Assembly (NCBI GenBank): GCA_046331225.1
Contig: JAXLRF010000003.1
Coordinates: forward strand, 372,001-436,000
From: VFMC01 sp046331225
GTDB lineage: Bacteria > Actinomycetota > Acidimicrobiia > Acidimicrobiales > Ilumatobacteraceae
Direction of reading: 5' to 3'
Length of the DNA: 64,000 bases
The notes beneath the pieces are model-generated. The model worked only from the letters and a program-made list of their open reading frames with translations. It searched no databases and was not told the origin of the DNA. This document shows positions 24,758-33,888 of the stretch, one piece after another. Within the stretch, counting starts at the first letter, position 1. Every line of letters starts with the position of its first letter. Position numbers and translations under genes: made by a program.

Positions 24758-27361
24758 ATGAGCACGTCATCCGGTACCCCAGCGGGCATCCCCGAGAAGC
24801 CCACCCTCGACGGCATCGAGGCCTCCCTCGCCGAGCGCTGGGAGCGCGAGGGCGTGTACCGGTTCGACCGTTCGGCCACCCGCGACCAGGTGTTCGCGAT
24901 CGACACGCCGCCGCCCACGGTCAGTGGTTCGCTGCACATCGGGCACGTGTTCAGCTACACCCACACCGACACCGTCGCCCGCTTCCAGCGCATGCGCGGC
25001 AAGCGCGTCTTCTACCCGATCGGCTGGGACGACAACGGCCTCGCCACCGAGCGCCGCGTCCAGAACTTCACCGGTGTCCGTTGCGATCCGTCGCTGCCGT
25101 TCGACGCCGGGTTCGCCGCACCCTTCCACGGCGACGTCCCGAAGGACCACCGCGCCGTCCCCGTCAGCCGACCCAACTTCGTCGAGCTGTGCCGCGAGAT
25201 CACGCACCTCGACGAGCAGGCCTTCGAGGCACTGTTCCGCCGCCTCGGGCTCTCGGTCGACTGGTCGCTGCTCTACACCACCATCGGCGACCGCGCTCGG
25301 GCCGTCAGCCAGCGTGCGTTCCTGCGCAACCTCGCTCGCGGCGAGGCCTACCAGCAGGACGCGCCCACGCTCTACGACATCGACGAGCGCACCGCCGTCG
25401 CCCAGGCCGAGATGGAGGACCGCGACGTCCCCGGCGCCTACCACCAGCTCGCCTTCCACCGCACGAATGCCCAGGAGGGCGACGACGCCGACCTGATCAT
25501 CGACACCACCCGCCCCGAGCTCCTGCCGAGCTGCGTCGCGATGGTCGCCCACCCCGACGACGCGCGCTACCAGCCGCTGTTCGGCACCACGGTCCGCACC
25601 CCGCTGTTCGGCGTCGAGGTGCCGGTGCTCGCCCATCACCTCGCCGACCCCGAGAAGGGCACCGGCATCGCGATGATCTGCACCTTCGGCGACGTCACCG
25701 ACGTCACCTGGTGGCGCGAACTGAACCTGCCGTCGCGTGCCTTGATCGGCTTCGACGGCCGCTTCGCCGGCGACACGCCCGAGTGGATCACCGACCCGGC
25801 CGGGCAGGAGGCCTACGCACAGCTCGCCGGCCTCGCCCCGAAGCAGGCGCAGAAGAAGATCGTCGAGCTGCTGCAGGCGTCGGGCGAGATGCTCGGCGAT
25901 CCGCGCCCGATCAGCCACCCGGTCAAGTTCTACGAGCGCGGCACCCGCCCGCTCGAGATCGTCGCCACCCGTCAGTGGTACATCCGCAACGGCGGCCGCG
26001 ACACCGACCTGCGCGAGGCCCTCGTCGCGCGCGGCAGCGAACTGGTCTGGCACCCGAGCTACATGCAGCACCGCTACGACAACTGGGTCGGCGGTCTCAA
26101 CGGCGACTGGCTCATCAGCCGCCAGCGCTACTTCGGCGTGCCGATCCCCGTCTGGTACGGCGTCGACGCCGACGGCAACCCCGACTACGACACCCTGCTG
26201 ATCCCTCGCGAGGACCAGCTGCCGATCGACCCGAGCACCGACGTCCCCGAGGGCTACACCGCCGACCAGCGCGGCGTGCCCGGCGGCTTCATCGGCGACC
26301 CCGACGTGATGGACACCTGGGCCACGTCGTCGCTCACCCCGCAGATCGCCGGCGACTGGGGCGACACCGAGGGCGAGGGGCTGTTCGACCGCGTGTTCCC
26401 GATGGACGTCCGCCCGCAGGCGCACGACATCATCCGCACCTGGCTGTTCGCCACCATGGTCCGCAGCCACCACGAGCACGGCACCCCGCCGTGGCGACAC
26501 ACCGCCCTGTCGGGCTGGATCCTCGACCCCGACCGCAAGAAGATGTCGAAGAGCAAGGGCAACACGGTCACGCCGATGCACCTGCTCGAGCAGTACGGCA
26601 CCGATGCGGTCCGCTACTGGGCTGCCTGCGGTCGCCCCGGCGTCGACACGGCGTTCGACGAGGGCCAGATGAAGATCGGCCGCAAGCTCGCGCTCAAGCT
26701 GCTGAACGTCAGCAAGTTCGTGCTCGGCTTCGGCGAACCCGACGCCGGTGCCGAGGTCACCACCTCGATCGACCAGGCGATGCTCGGCCGGTTGAGCGCC
26801 ACGCTCGACGACGCCACCTCGGCGTTCGAGGGCTTCGACTACGCCCGGGCGCTCGAGCGCACCGAGGGCTTCTTCTGGTGGTTCTGCGACGACTACGTCG
26901 AGCTGGTGAAGGCACGTGCCTACGGCACGCAGGACGAGGCCGGCGCCCAGTCGGCCCGCGCCGCGCTGCGGCTCGCGTTGTCGGCGATCACCCGCGCGTT
27001 CGCCCCGTTCCTGCCCTTCGTCACCGACGAGGTGTGGCGCTGGTGGAACGTCGGCTCGGTGCACGCCACGACGTGGCCCGCTGCGGACGAGCTCGGTGCG
27101 GCGCTGCCCGCCGCCGAGGCCGCCGCCGCGATCGACCCGGTGTCCGAGGTGCTCGCGCAGGTGCGCCGCGCCAAGACCGAGGCCAAGGTCAGCCAGCGGG
27201 CGGCGATCGACACGCTCGTCGTCCGCGCCGGCGACGCCGCCCGCGCGGCGATCGAGGGCGCGCTCGCCGACCTGCGCGACGCCGGCTCGATCGACACCGT
27301 CGTGTTCGAGCCCGGCGACCAGGTCGAGTGCGCGGTCACCCTCGCGCCCCCGGCCGACTGA
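24758..27361 (+). CDS. valS: valyl-tRNA synthetase
   Basis: 867 aa. Class I synthetase: HIGH (60-63), GWDDNGLATERRVQNFTG, a CP1 editing domain with DTTRPELLPSCVAMVAHPDD, KMSKS (about 595-599) and the anticodon-binding domain. CP1 threonine-rich and DWxISRQRYFGVPIPVW features are standard for ValRS. The C-terminal end has only a short helical tail (EVLAQVRRAKTEAKVSQ...). The start ATG at 24758 is supported by the -10 box and by conservation beginning around residue 10. Confidence 0.95.
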   Translation: MSTSSGTPAGIPEKPTLDGIEASLAERWEREGVYRFDRSATRDQVFAIDTPPPTVSGSLHIGHVFSYTHTDTVARFQRMRGKRVFYPIGWDDNGLATERRVQNFTGVRCDPSLPFDAGFAAPFHGDVPKDHRAVPVSRPNFVELCREITHLDEQAFEALFRRLGLSVDWSLLYTTIGDRARAVSQRAFLRNLARGEAYQQDAPTLYDIDERTAVAQAEMEDRDVPGAYHQLAFHRTNAQEGDDADLIIDTTRPELLPSCVAMVAHPDDARYQPLFGTTVRTPLFGVEVPVLAHHLADPEKGTGIAMICTFGDVTDVTWWRELNLPSRALIGFDGRFAGDTPEWITDPAGQEAYAQLAGLAPKQAQKKIVELLQASGEMLGDPRPISHPVKFYERGTRPLEIVATRQWYIRNGGRDTDLREALVARGSELVWHPSYMQHRYDNWVGGLNGDWLISRQRYFGVPIPVWYGVDADGNPDYDTLLIPREDQLPIDPSTDVPEGYTADQRGVPGGFIGDPDVMDTWATSSLTPQIAGDWGDTEGEGLFDRVFPMDVRPQAHDIIRTWLFATMVRSHHEHGTPPWRHTALSGWILDPDRKKMSKSKGNTVTPMHLLEQYGTDAVRYWAACGRPGVDTAFDEGQMKIGRKLALKLLNVSKFVLGFGEPDAGAEVTTSIDQAMLGRLSATLDDATSAFEGFDYARALERTEGFFWWFCDDYVELVKARAYGTQDEAGAQSARAALRLALSAITRAFAPFLPFVTDEVWRWWNVGSVHATTWPAADELGAALPAAEAAAAIDPVSEVLAQVRRAKTEAKVSQRAAIDTLVVRAGDAARAAIEGALADLRDAGSIDTVVFEPGDQVECAVTLAPPAD

Positions 27362-27381
27362 CCCTCGCTACCATCGCTCGG

Positions 27382-27990
27382 ATGCGCCTCCCCCGGCTCA
27401 TCGCCCTCGTCTGCACCGTCTCGGTGGTGGTGGCTGCGCCGTTGGCCTACGGCGCCGCACCGGGTGGTGTCGGGGCCGGTGGCGTCGACGGGGGCGCGGA
27501 GGGATCGGGCTCCGCGTCTCGCGGCACGGCCGTGCAGGTGGCCGAGACGATGGCCCCGCCGAGCACCGTGGCGGGCGATTCGCTCGAGGTCCCGGCCGAC
27601 TCGGGCAGCGGCCGCCGCATCGTCTACTCCAAGGGCATCCAGCGCGTCTGGCTGATCGAGGACGACGGCACGATCTACGACACGCACCGCGTGTCGGGTC
27701 GCATGGACCAACCGAACTACGGCACGTACACGGTGTGGTCGCGCAGCGAGCACACGTGCAGCAACCTGCACTCGAACATCTGCATGCGCTGGATGGTGCG
27801 CTTCGCGCACAGCCGACGCGGTGACAACATCGGCTTCCACGAGATCCCGCGGCGCGACGGCGTGCCGATGCAGACGAACGACCAGCTCGGCCAGGCGCTG
27901 TCGGGCGGGTGTGTCCGCCAGGCCACCGACGACGCGATCGTCACCTGGAACTGGGCCCAGATCGGCACCGTCGTCGTCGTGGTGCCCTGA
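27382..27990 (+). CDS. secreted L,D-transpeptidase-like (YkuD) protein
   Basis: 202 aa. Signal peptide (1-25), a low-complexity Gly/Ala linker to about 60, then a YkuD-like domain: RIVYSKGIQRVWLIEDDG, GFHEIP and the catalytic motif SGGCVRQA with Cys177. The usual SHGC histidine is Gly, as in some actinobacterial members. It would form 3-3 peptidoglycan cross-links or attach lipids/proteins to the wall. The ATG lies 7 nt after TACCAT (27369-27374). It is 20 nt after valS but has its own promoter. Confidence 0.82.
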   Translation: MRLPRLIALVCTVSVVVAAPLAYGAAPGGVGAGGVDGGAEGSGSASRGTAVQVAETMAPPSTVAGDSLEVPADSGSGRRIVYSKGIQRVWLIEDDGTIYDTHRVSGRMDQPNYGTYTVWSRSEHTCSNLHSNICMRWMVRFAHSRRGDNIGFHEIPRRDGVPMQTNDQLGQALSGGCVRQATDDAIVTWNWAQIGTVVVVVP

Positions 27991-28053
27991 CGTCTCGGTG
28001 GTGAACGTCCCGGGTGACGATCGTCACGTGACGACCTGCTAGACCCGCGCGTC

Positions 28054-29202
28054 ATGAAGACACGCGCAGCGGTTCTCTGGGGGACGGATCAGCCCTGGCA
28101 GGTGGAGGAGATCACGATCGACCCGCCGAAGGCGGGCGAGGTCCTGGTCGAGTGGAAGGTCGCAGGCATGTGCCACAGCGACGAGCACATGGTCACCGGC
28201 GACATGGTGCCGCCGCCCGAGGCGCTCGCGATGATGGGCCTCGAGAGCATCTTCCCGCTCATCGGCGGCCACGAGGGCGCCGGTGTGGTGGTCGAGGTCG
28301 GCGCAGGCGTCACCACCGTGAAGCCCGGCGACCACGTGTCGGCCAGCTTCGTCCCGAGTTGCGGCCGCTGCCGCTACTGCAGCACCGGCCGCCAGAACCT
28401 GTGCGACAACGGGTCCGGAACGCTCGGCGGCGGCATGATCACCGACGGCACGCACCGACACTTCGTCAAGGGCGACCAGCCGGTGGGCCTCCTCGCCAAG
28501 CTCGGCACGTTCTCGAACCACGCGTGCGTGTCGGAGAACTCGCTGATCAAGGTCGACGACGACCTGCCGCTCGAATGCGTCGCGCTCGTCTCGTGCGGCG
28601 TCGCCACCGGCTGGGGATCGGCTGCGAATCGCGCCGCTGTCGCCCCCGGCGACACCGTGGTCGTCGTCGGTATCGGTGGCATCGGCATCAACGCGGTGCA
28701 AGGCGCCAAGATGGCCGGCGCCAAGCGCGTCATCGCGATCGACCCGCTCGAGTTCAAGCGCGAGAAGGCGATGGAGTTCGGCGCCACCCACACGTTCTCG
28801 TCGATGGAGGAGGCGGTCATGCCCCTCAACGAGCTCACCTGGGGCCAGATGGCCGACAAGGTGATCATGACCCCGGGCGTGCTGTACGGCGACATGATGG
28901 AGCTCGGCCTCGCGATGACCGGCAAGGGCGGCACCTGCGTGGTCACCGCGATCGCACCGATGACCCAGACCCAGGCCGCGGTCAACCTGTTCCAGCTCGC
29001 GATGTGGAACAAGGAGATCAAGGGCACGATCTTCGGCTCGCTCAACCCGCGCGCCGACATCCCCCGCCTCCTCGGCATGTACCGCGAAGGCACGCTCAAG
29101 CTCGACGAGCTGATCACCAAGCGCTACTCGCTCGACGACATCAACGTCGGCTATCAGGCGATGCGCGACGGCGAGAACATCCGCGGCGTGATCGTCTACT
29201 GA
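28054..29202 (+). CDS. NDMA-dependent (mycofactocin-linked) zinc alcohol dehydrogenase 1
   Basis: 382 aa, medium-chain Zn dehydrogenase of the nicotinoprotein type (Rxyl_3153-like): tightly bound NAD is recycled by mycofactocin rather than exchanged. Catalytic-zinc residues in GMCHSDEH and IGGHEGAGVV, the structural zinc cluster CGRCRYCSTGRQNLC, and the Rossmann motif VVGIGGIGINAVQGAKMAGA. A paralogue lies at 32739-33848 and the mycofactocin genes begin 10 kb downstream. TAGACC (28040) precedes the ATG by 8 nt. The family link to mycofactocin is established knowledge; the substrate is unknown. Confidence 0.9.
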   Translation: MKTRAAVLWGTDQPWQVEEITIDPPKAGEVLVEWKVAGMCHSDEHMVTGDMVPPPEALAMMGLESIFPLIGGHEGAGVVVEVGAGVTTVKPGDHVSASFVPSCGRCRYCSTGRQNLCDNGSGTLGGGMITDGTHRHFVKGDQPVGLLAKLGTFSNHACVSENSLIKVDDDLPLECVALVSCGVATGWGSAANRAAVAPGDTVVVVGIGGIGINAVQGAKMAGAKRVIAIDPLEFKREKAMEFGATHTFSSMEEAVMPLNELTWGQMADKVIMTPGVLYGDMMELGLAMTGKGGTCVVTAIAPMTQTQAAVNLFQLAMWNKEIKGTIFGSLNPRADIPRLLGMYREGTLKLDELITKRYSLDDINVGYQAMRDGENIRGVIVY

Positions 29203-29220
29203 CGTCTCCGCGAGCACCTT

Positions 29221-29272
29221 CGACGGTGCAGGTCGCGCGAGCGCCCTGACGGCGCTCCGCGACCTGCCGTCG
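29221..29272. terminator. large interrupted hairpin between alcohol dehydrogenase and LCP genes
   Basis: Arms GCAGGTCGCG/CGCGACCTGC (29228-29237 with 29258-29267) and GAGCGCC/GGCGCTC around a 5-nt loop, plus outer CGACG/CGTCG pairs. No T-run follows. Its right edge touches the TAGACT -10 box (29273) of the LCP gene, so it may also act on that promoter. Confidence 0.6.
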
Positions 29273-29278
29273 TAGACT
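29273..29278 (+). promoter_or_regulatory. leaderless-type -10 box (TAGACT) for the LCP gene
   Basis: TAGACT ends 9 nt before the ATG at 29288 and starts directly after the upstream hairpin. Confidence 0.5.
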
Positions 29279-29287
29279 CCTGGCGCC

Positions 29288-30727
29288 ATGTCCGAGCCCA
29301 CGCCGCCCCCCGAGCCGCCGGCCATCGGTCCCACCGACGCCACCGTACCGGCCGAGGTGCCGGTGCTGCCGAAGGCCACCAAGCACGTGCGCCGCCGGCG
29401 CACGTGGCCGCAGCGGTTGCTGCTCGGCTTCAACATCCTCGTCATCGTCGCCTGCTTCGGTGCGGCGGGTGGTCTGGTCGTCAGCCGCTACTACGGCAAC
29501 ACGCTCAACCGCGTCGAACTCGCCGACCCCACCGAGTCGACCTTCGTCACCGGCCAGACCACGCCCGACGGTGGCGACACACCGAGCCTCACGTCGATCG
29601 TCGCGGGCACCGTCGTGCTCGACGACCCCACCACCACCGAGGCCGGTGCGCCGCCCGAGACCTTCCCCGAGGCCGACCCGGAGGCGAGCAACTTCCTCAT
29701 CACGGGTGCCGACAACAACGCATGCGTCGACCCGAACTCGCCGTACGCGGCGGCGTTCGGCAACCGCGAGAGCATGGGCGAGCGCAGCGACACGATCATG
29801 ATCATGCGTGTCGACCCGTCCACCAAGCGGGCCGCCGTCCTGTCGTTCCCCCGCGACCTGTGGGTGCCCATCGCCGGTCGCAACGGCAAGAACCGGATCA
29901 ACTCGGCATACGTCAAGAACGACCCGACCCGGCTGCTCGGCACGATCTACAACAACTTCGGCATCGAGGTCGACCACTTCATCCAGATCGACTTCTGCGC
30001 CTTCAAGACGATCGTCGACGGCCTCGGCGGGGTGGCCGTGCCGTTCGAGTTCCCGGCCCGCGACAAGAACACCGGCCTCAACGTGCCGGTCGGCGGCAAC
30101 CAGTGCTTCGTGTTCGACGGCGACCACGCCCTCGCCTACGTGCGCTCGCGTCACTACCAGTACCAGGACGCGAACGGGAAGTGGCACGAGGACCCCGTGA
30201 GCGACCTCGGCCGTGTGTCGCGCCAGCAGGACTTCCTGCGCCGCGTGCTGTCGGCCGCGCTCGACAAGGGCGTCACCGACCCGGACGTGGCACGCAGCCT
30301 GATCAAGGCAGCGCAGGAGAACGTGGTGGTCGACCAGGGCCTGACGATCAACAAGATGCTCGAGTTCGTCGGCGTGCTGCGCAACTTCGACCCGGGCAGC
30401 ATCGCCACGTACCAGATCGAGGCCACGGGCGCGAACGTCGGTGGCAACTCGGTGCTGATCCCGAAGATCAACGGCGACAACATGCAGGCGATCCTCGCGA
30501 TCTTCAAGGGCGAGGCGTCGCTGTCGGCCGCACCGGAGCAGGTGTTCGAGACCACCACCACGGTGGCGCCCACCACCACCGTGTCGGGCCCCACCACGAC
30601 CACCCGCGGCAGCACCACCACGACGAGCACGAGCACCACGACCACCACCGTGGTCGAGGGTCCGCCGGTCACCGATCCGGCCGAGAACACCAAGGGCATC
30701 GTCCCGCCCCGCGACGTCCAGTGCTGA
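29288..30727 (+). CDS. LytR-CpsA-Psr (LCP) family cell-wall polymer ligase
   Basis: 479 aa. A cytoplasmic Pro-rich N-terminus (1-44) and one transmembrane helix (about 45-67) precede the LCP domain (about 130-370) with RSDTIMIMRVDPSTKRAAVLSFPRDLWVPI, KNRINSAY, FCAFKTIVDGLGGV and the pyrophosphate-binding arginines in YVRSRHYQY and GRVSRQQDFLRRV. It transfers undecaprenyl-linked glycopolymers to peptidoglycan. The C-terminus is a Thr-rich tail (TTTTVAPTTT..., about 420-460), probably wall-spanning. Confidence 0.92.
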   Translation: MSEPTPPPEPPAIGPTDATVPAEVPVLPKATKHVRRRRTWPQRLLLGFNILVIVACFGAAGGLVVSRYYGNTLNRVELADPTESTFVTGQTTPDGGDTPSLTSIVAGTVVLDDPTTTEAGAPPETFPEADPEASNFLITGADNNACVDPNSPYAAAFGNRESMGERSDTIMIMRVDPSTKRAAVLSFPRDLWVPIAGRNGKNRINSAYVKNDPTRLLGTIYNNFGIEVDHFIQIDFCAFKTIVDGLGGVAVPFEFPARDKNTGLNVPVGGNQCFVFDGDHALAYVRSRHYQYQDANGKWHEDPVSDLGRVSRQQDFLRRVLSAALDKGVTDPDVARSLIKAAQENVVVDQGLTINKMLEFVGVLRNFDPGSIATYQIEATGANVGGNSVLIPKINGDNMQAILAIFKGEASLSAAPEQVFETTTTVAPTTTVSGPTTTTRGSTTTTSTSTTTTTVVEGPPVTDPAENTKGIVPPRDVQC

Positions 30728-30746
30728 CGTCCCGCCTCGCCTGATC

Positions 30747-30847
30747 GCGGGACGAGAACGCCCACCCCGGGCACATCCGTCCCGCCTCGGGATCGCCGCC
30801 GCGCTCTCCCGGGACGAGAACGCCCACCCCGGGCGCATCCGTCCCGC
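30747..30847. repeat. two 39-bp nested hairpins at 62-bp period (array 1)
   Basis: Units at 30747-30785 and 30809-30847. Each pairs CGGGAC with GTCCCG outside and GCCC with GGGC inside. The 23-bp spacers differ from those of array 2 (48376-48538), but unit length and period are the same. The array fills the gap between convergent genes, so it may stop both transcripts. Confidence 0.75.
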
Positions 30848-30853
30848 CTCGGG

Positions 30854-31744
30854 TCAGCCGAGCACCTCGCTCAGTGCTTCGACGATGCCGCTCGGACCGC
30901 GCACGGTGGTGAGCCGGGCGCCGACGCGGCGGGCGAACGCGGCGGCCTCGTCGCTGTCGCCCTCGGGCGCCACGATCACCAACTCGTCGAGCCCGCGGGC
31001 CGCGTCGACCGGGTCACCCTCGACGGTGGCCCGGCAGTCGCTCAGCAGGATCGCGACCTTGCGGCCGGCACGGCTGCGCCCCAACTGCTCGCCCGCCACT
31101 TGCAACGCGCCCGCCAGGTCGGTCGTGCCGAACCCGCGCAGCGCGAGCACGTCGTTCACGACCTGCTCGCCCGACTTCGTCACGTCCTGGCTCTTGGCCA
31201 CCACGACGTCCTTGCCGAAGGCCAGCACGCTGTAGTCGACCGGCGCCCGCCAGGCCACCGCAGCCGCGGCCACGGCCGAGGTGGCGAGCGGCTTGCCGCC
31301 CATCGAGCCGCTGCGATCGACCATCAGGCACAGCGCCGTGCCCGGCTGCACCCAGCCCCGCACCCGCAACCGCTCGGCGTCGACACGTCGCGGGTCGCCG
31401 CCGGCTTCGACGAGGGCGTCCATGCTGGCGTCGATGTCGAGGTCGCCCGCATCGGGCCGGTAGCGCTGCTCGACGAGCTTGCCCACGCCCTTCGGCCGTG
31501 TGGGCCCGCGCCGGCTGATCTCGAGGAACAACCGGCCCGCCAGCCGCCGCGCCAGCTCGCGCAGCTTCGGGTCGGTCGCGGCCGTCAGATCGGCCAGCAT
31601 CGCCATCGTCTCGTCGGGGTCGTCGCGCATCGACTCGTCGACGGCTGCCTCGTCGAGCTCGCCGACCTCGGGCGACATCTGCTCGAAGCGCGGGTTGCGC
31701 GCGAGCTCGCGTCGCGACGTCGTCTTCTTCTGCGCGTCGGCCAC
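30854..31744 (-). CDS. VWA-domain protein, partner of MoxR-type ATPase 2
   Basis: 296 aa from a GTG. The N-terminal helical region (1-125) is followed by a VWA domain with a canonical MIDAS DRSGSMGG (about 142), then GTTDLAGAL (the MIDAS threonine) and LSDCRAT. VWA partners of MoxR ATPases bind target complexes through the metal site. The start is uncertain: the frame continues upstream into the ATPase gene and AAGGAGG lies about 26 nt before this GTG. It is third in an operon after an NDMA-alcohol dehydrogenase and the ATPase. Confidence 0.85.
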   Translation of the reverse strand: MADAQKKTTSRRELARNPRFEQMSPEVGELDEAAVDESMRDDPDETMAMLADLTAATDPKLRELARRLAGRLFLEISRRGPTRPKGVGKLVEQRYRPDAGDLDIDASMDALVEAGGDPRRVDAERLRVRGWVQPGTALCLMVDRSGSMGGKPLATSAVAAAAVAWRAPVDYSVLAFGKDVVVAKSQDVTKSGEQVVNDVLALRGFGTTDLAGALQVAGEQLGRSRAGRKVAILLSDCRATVEGDPVDAARGLDELVIVAPEGDSDEAAAFARRVGARLTTVRGPSGIVEALSEVLG

Positions 31745-31788
31745 GGCCTGTTCGGCCTCCGCGCCCTCCTTCGCGCGCGGCGGCTGCT

Positions 31789-32739
31789 TCAGCGGCAGCT
31801 GGTGGCCCCGGTCGGGGCTCCACCTTTTCCCGGATCACCGTCGCCGTCGCCGTCGCCCGCGACCCGGCCGAAGATGTCCTCCCACAGCTCGGTGATGATG
31901 CCCTCGGTGGTGCGCTGGCTGCCCTCGCGCAACCGCACGCGACCCGACAACGCGACGATCGCCGCGTCGAGCCCGATGCTCGGCTGGGTGATCGGCAACC
32001 CACGGAGCTGACCGAGCGAGGCGGCGACGAGCGCGGTGTCGATCGCCCCGCGCACCGACGAGCCGACGCGCAGATCGGCGTGGTCGCGAGTGCGGCGCAC
32101 GAGCTCGACGACGTTGCCGAGCCACTCGGCGGGCATCTCGCCCACGCCCTGGTCGGCGATCTCGCGCTGCACGATCGCCACCTCGTCGGGCGCCGACTGG
32201 TAGGTCATCGAGAGGCGGCACATGCGGTCGTACACCGCGCTCGAGATGCGCGCCGTGCCCACCGCGTCGAACGGGTTCATCGCCGCCACCAGGCGGAAGC
32301 CCGGCGAACACGCCACCTTGCCGAGTCGCGGGACGTGCAACTCCTGCTCGGACATCACCGTGATGAGGACGTTGAGGGTCTCCTCCGGGATCCGGTTGAT
32401 CTCCTCGACGTACAGCAGCGCACCGCCCGTCATCGCGGTGACGAGCGGCCCGTCGACGAACACGTCGGGCGCGTAGCCGTCGGTGAGCACCCGCGCCGGG
32501 TCGAAGTGACCGACGAGGCGCGCCGGCGTGAGTTCGGCGTTGCCCTCGACGAACTCGAAGCCGATGCCGAGCTCGTGCGCGACCGCACGCAACAACGTGC
32601 TCTTGCCGGTGCCGGGCGGGCCTTCCAGCACGATGTGCCGGTCGGCCGCCAAGGCAGCCACCACCAGTTCGAGCTCGCGACGACGACCGACCACCTGCCC
32701 GAGCAGGCGGTCGACGAGCCCCGCCGACCCGTCGGGCAT
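31789..32739 (-). CDS. MoxR-type AAA+ ATPase 2
   Basis: 316 aa. Walker A GPPGTGKS (40-47), Walker B LLYVEEINRIPEE, sensor-1 VAAMNPFDAVGTARIS and an Arg finger region RMCRLSMTYQ, with the lid domain to about 290 and a Gly/Asp tail. The ATG shares one base with the stop of the upstream NDMA-alcohol dehydrogenase gene (TGATG), implying coupled translation. MoxR was first described in methanol-dehydrogenase maturation, so a role in activating the adjacent nicotinoprotein dehydrogenase is a reasonable guess. Confidence 0.9.
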   Translation of the reverse strand: MPDGSAGLVDRLLGQVVGRRRELELVVAALAADRHIVLEGPPGTGKSTLLRAVAHELGIGFEFVEGNAELTPARLVGHFDPARVLTDGYAPDVFVDGPLVTAMTGGALLYVEEINRIPEETLNVLITVMSEQELHVPRLGKVACSPGFRLVAAMNPFDAVGTARISSAVYDRMCRLSMTYQSAPDEVAIVQREIADQGVGEMPAEWLGNVVELVRRTRDHADLRVGSSVRGAIDTALVAASLGQLRGLPITQPSIGLDAAIVALSGRVRLREGSQRTTEGIITELWEDIFGRVAGDGDGDGDPGKGGAPTGATSCR

Positions 32740-33848
32740 CAGTCGTACTTCAGCACGCCGCGGATGTTGGTGCCCGCGCGCATCGCGTCGTAGCCGTCGT
32801 TGACGCCCTCGAGCGGGTACTCGTTGGTGACGAGGCCGTCGAGGTCGAGCTGGCCCTCGCGGTACAGGCCGACGAGCTTCGGGATGTCGGCGCGGGGGTT
32901 GCCCGAGCCGAAGAGCGAACCGACGAGCTGCTTCTCCATCAGGGTGAGGTCGAGCAGGCTCATCGACGCCGAGTACTCGAGCGCCGGGTGGATGTTGGTG
33001 ACCACCACGCGGCCGCGCTTCGAGGCGATCGCCATCGCCTGGCCGATCACCTCGCCCGAGCCGACGCCCATGGTCATGATGACCTTGTTGGCCATCGTGC
33101 CCCACGTGAGCTCCTGGATGCCGGGCAGCGCCTCCTCGAGCGAGGCGAACGTGTGCGTGGCACCGAACTCCATCGCCTTCTCGCGCTTGAACTCGACCGG
33201 GTCGATCGCGATGACGCGCTTCGCGCCGGCGAGCTTCGCACCCTGAATCGCGTTCGCGCCGATGCCGCCGACGCCCACCACGGCCACGGTGTCACCGGGC
33301 TTCACCTCGGCGGCGTACACCGACGAACCCCAGCCGGTGACCACGCCGCAGCCGAGCAGGCAGGCGCGGTCGAGGGGCACGTCGTTGTCGATCTTGATGC
33401 AGCTCGCCTCGTTGACCACCGTGTGGTGGGCGAAGGTGCCGAGCATGCACATGAGGCCGAGGTCCTGGCCCTTCGCGTGGTGACGGCTGGTGCCGTCGAC
33501 CTGGCGGCCGAGGCCGAGCAGGGCGCCGAGGTCGCACAGGTTCTGGTGACCGGTCGAGCAGCTCGGGCACCGGCCGCAGCTCGGGATGAAGCCGAACACG
33601 ACGTGGTCGCCGGGCGACAGCCAGCTGACACCCTCGCCGACCTCCTGCACCACACCGGCACCCTCGTGACCACCGATGATCGGCAGCGCGAAGGGCAGGT
33701 CGCCGGTGACGAGGTGCTCGTCGGAGCGGCACATGCCGCTGGCGGCGATCTTCACCAGCACCTCACCGGGGCCCGGCGGATCGAGTTCGACCTCCTCGAT
33801 GCTCCACGGCGTGTTGACTTCCCACAGCACGGCAGCCTTGGTCTTCAC
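32739..33848 (-). CDS. NDMA-dependent (mycofactocin-linked) zinc alcohol dehydrogenase 2
   Basis: 369 aa from a GTG, with a GGGGGG stretch upstream as a weak ribosome site. Same family as the enzyme at 28054: GMCRSDEH, IGGHEGAGVV, CGRCPSCSTGHQNLC, and VVGVGGIGANAIQGAKLAGAKRVIAIDPVEFKREKAMEFGATH, nearly identical in this segment to its paralogue. It is shorter because the loop after VTGD lacks the PPPEALAMM insertion. It heads the ADH-MoxR-VWA operon. Substrate unknown. Confidence 0.9.
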   Translation of the reverse strand: MKTKAAVLWEVNTPWSIEEVELDPPGPGEVLVKIAASGMCRSDEHLVTGDLPFALPIIGGHEGAGVVQEVGEGVSWLSPGDHVVFGFIPSCGRCPSCSTGHQNLCDLGALLGLGRQVDGTSRHHAKGQDLGLMCMLGTFAHHTVVNEASCIKIDNDVPLDRACLLGCGVVTGWGSSVYAAEVKPGDTVAVVGVGGIGANAIQGAKLAGAKRVIAIDPVEFKREKAMEFGATHTFASLEEALPGIQELTWGTMANKVIMTMGVGSGEVIGQAMAIASKRGRVVVTNIHPALEYSASMSLLDLTLMEKQLVGSLFGSGNPRADIPKLVGLYREGQLDLDGLVTNEYPLEGVNDGYDAMRAGTNIRGVLKYD

Positions 33849-33888
33849 GTTGGACCCCCCAGGTCTCGAAACGACGTTGGACCGGACG

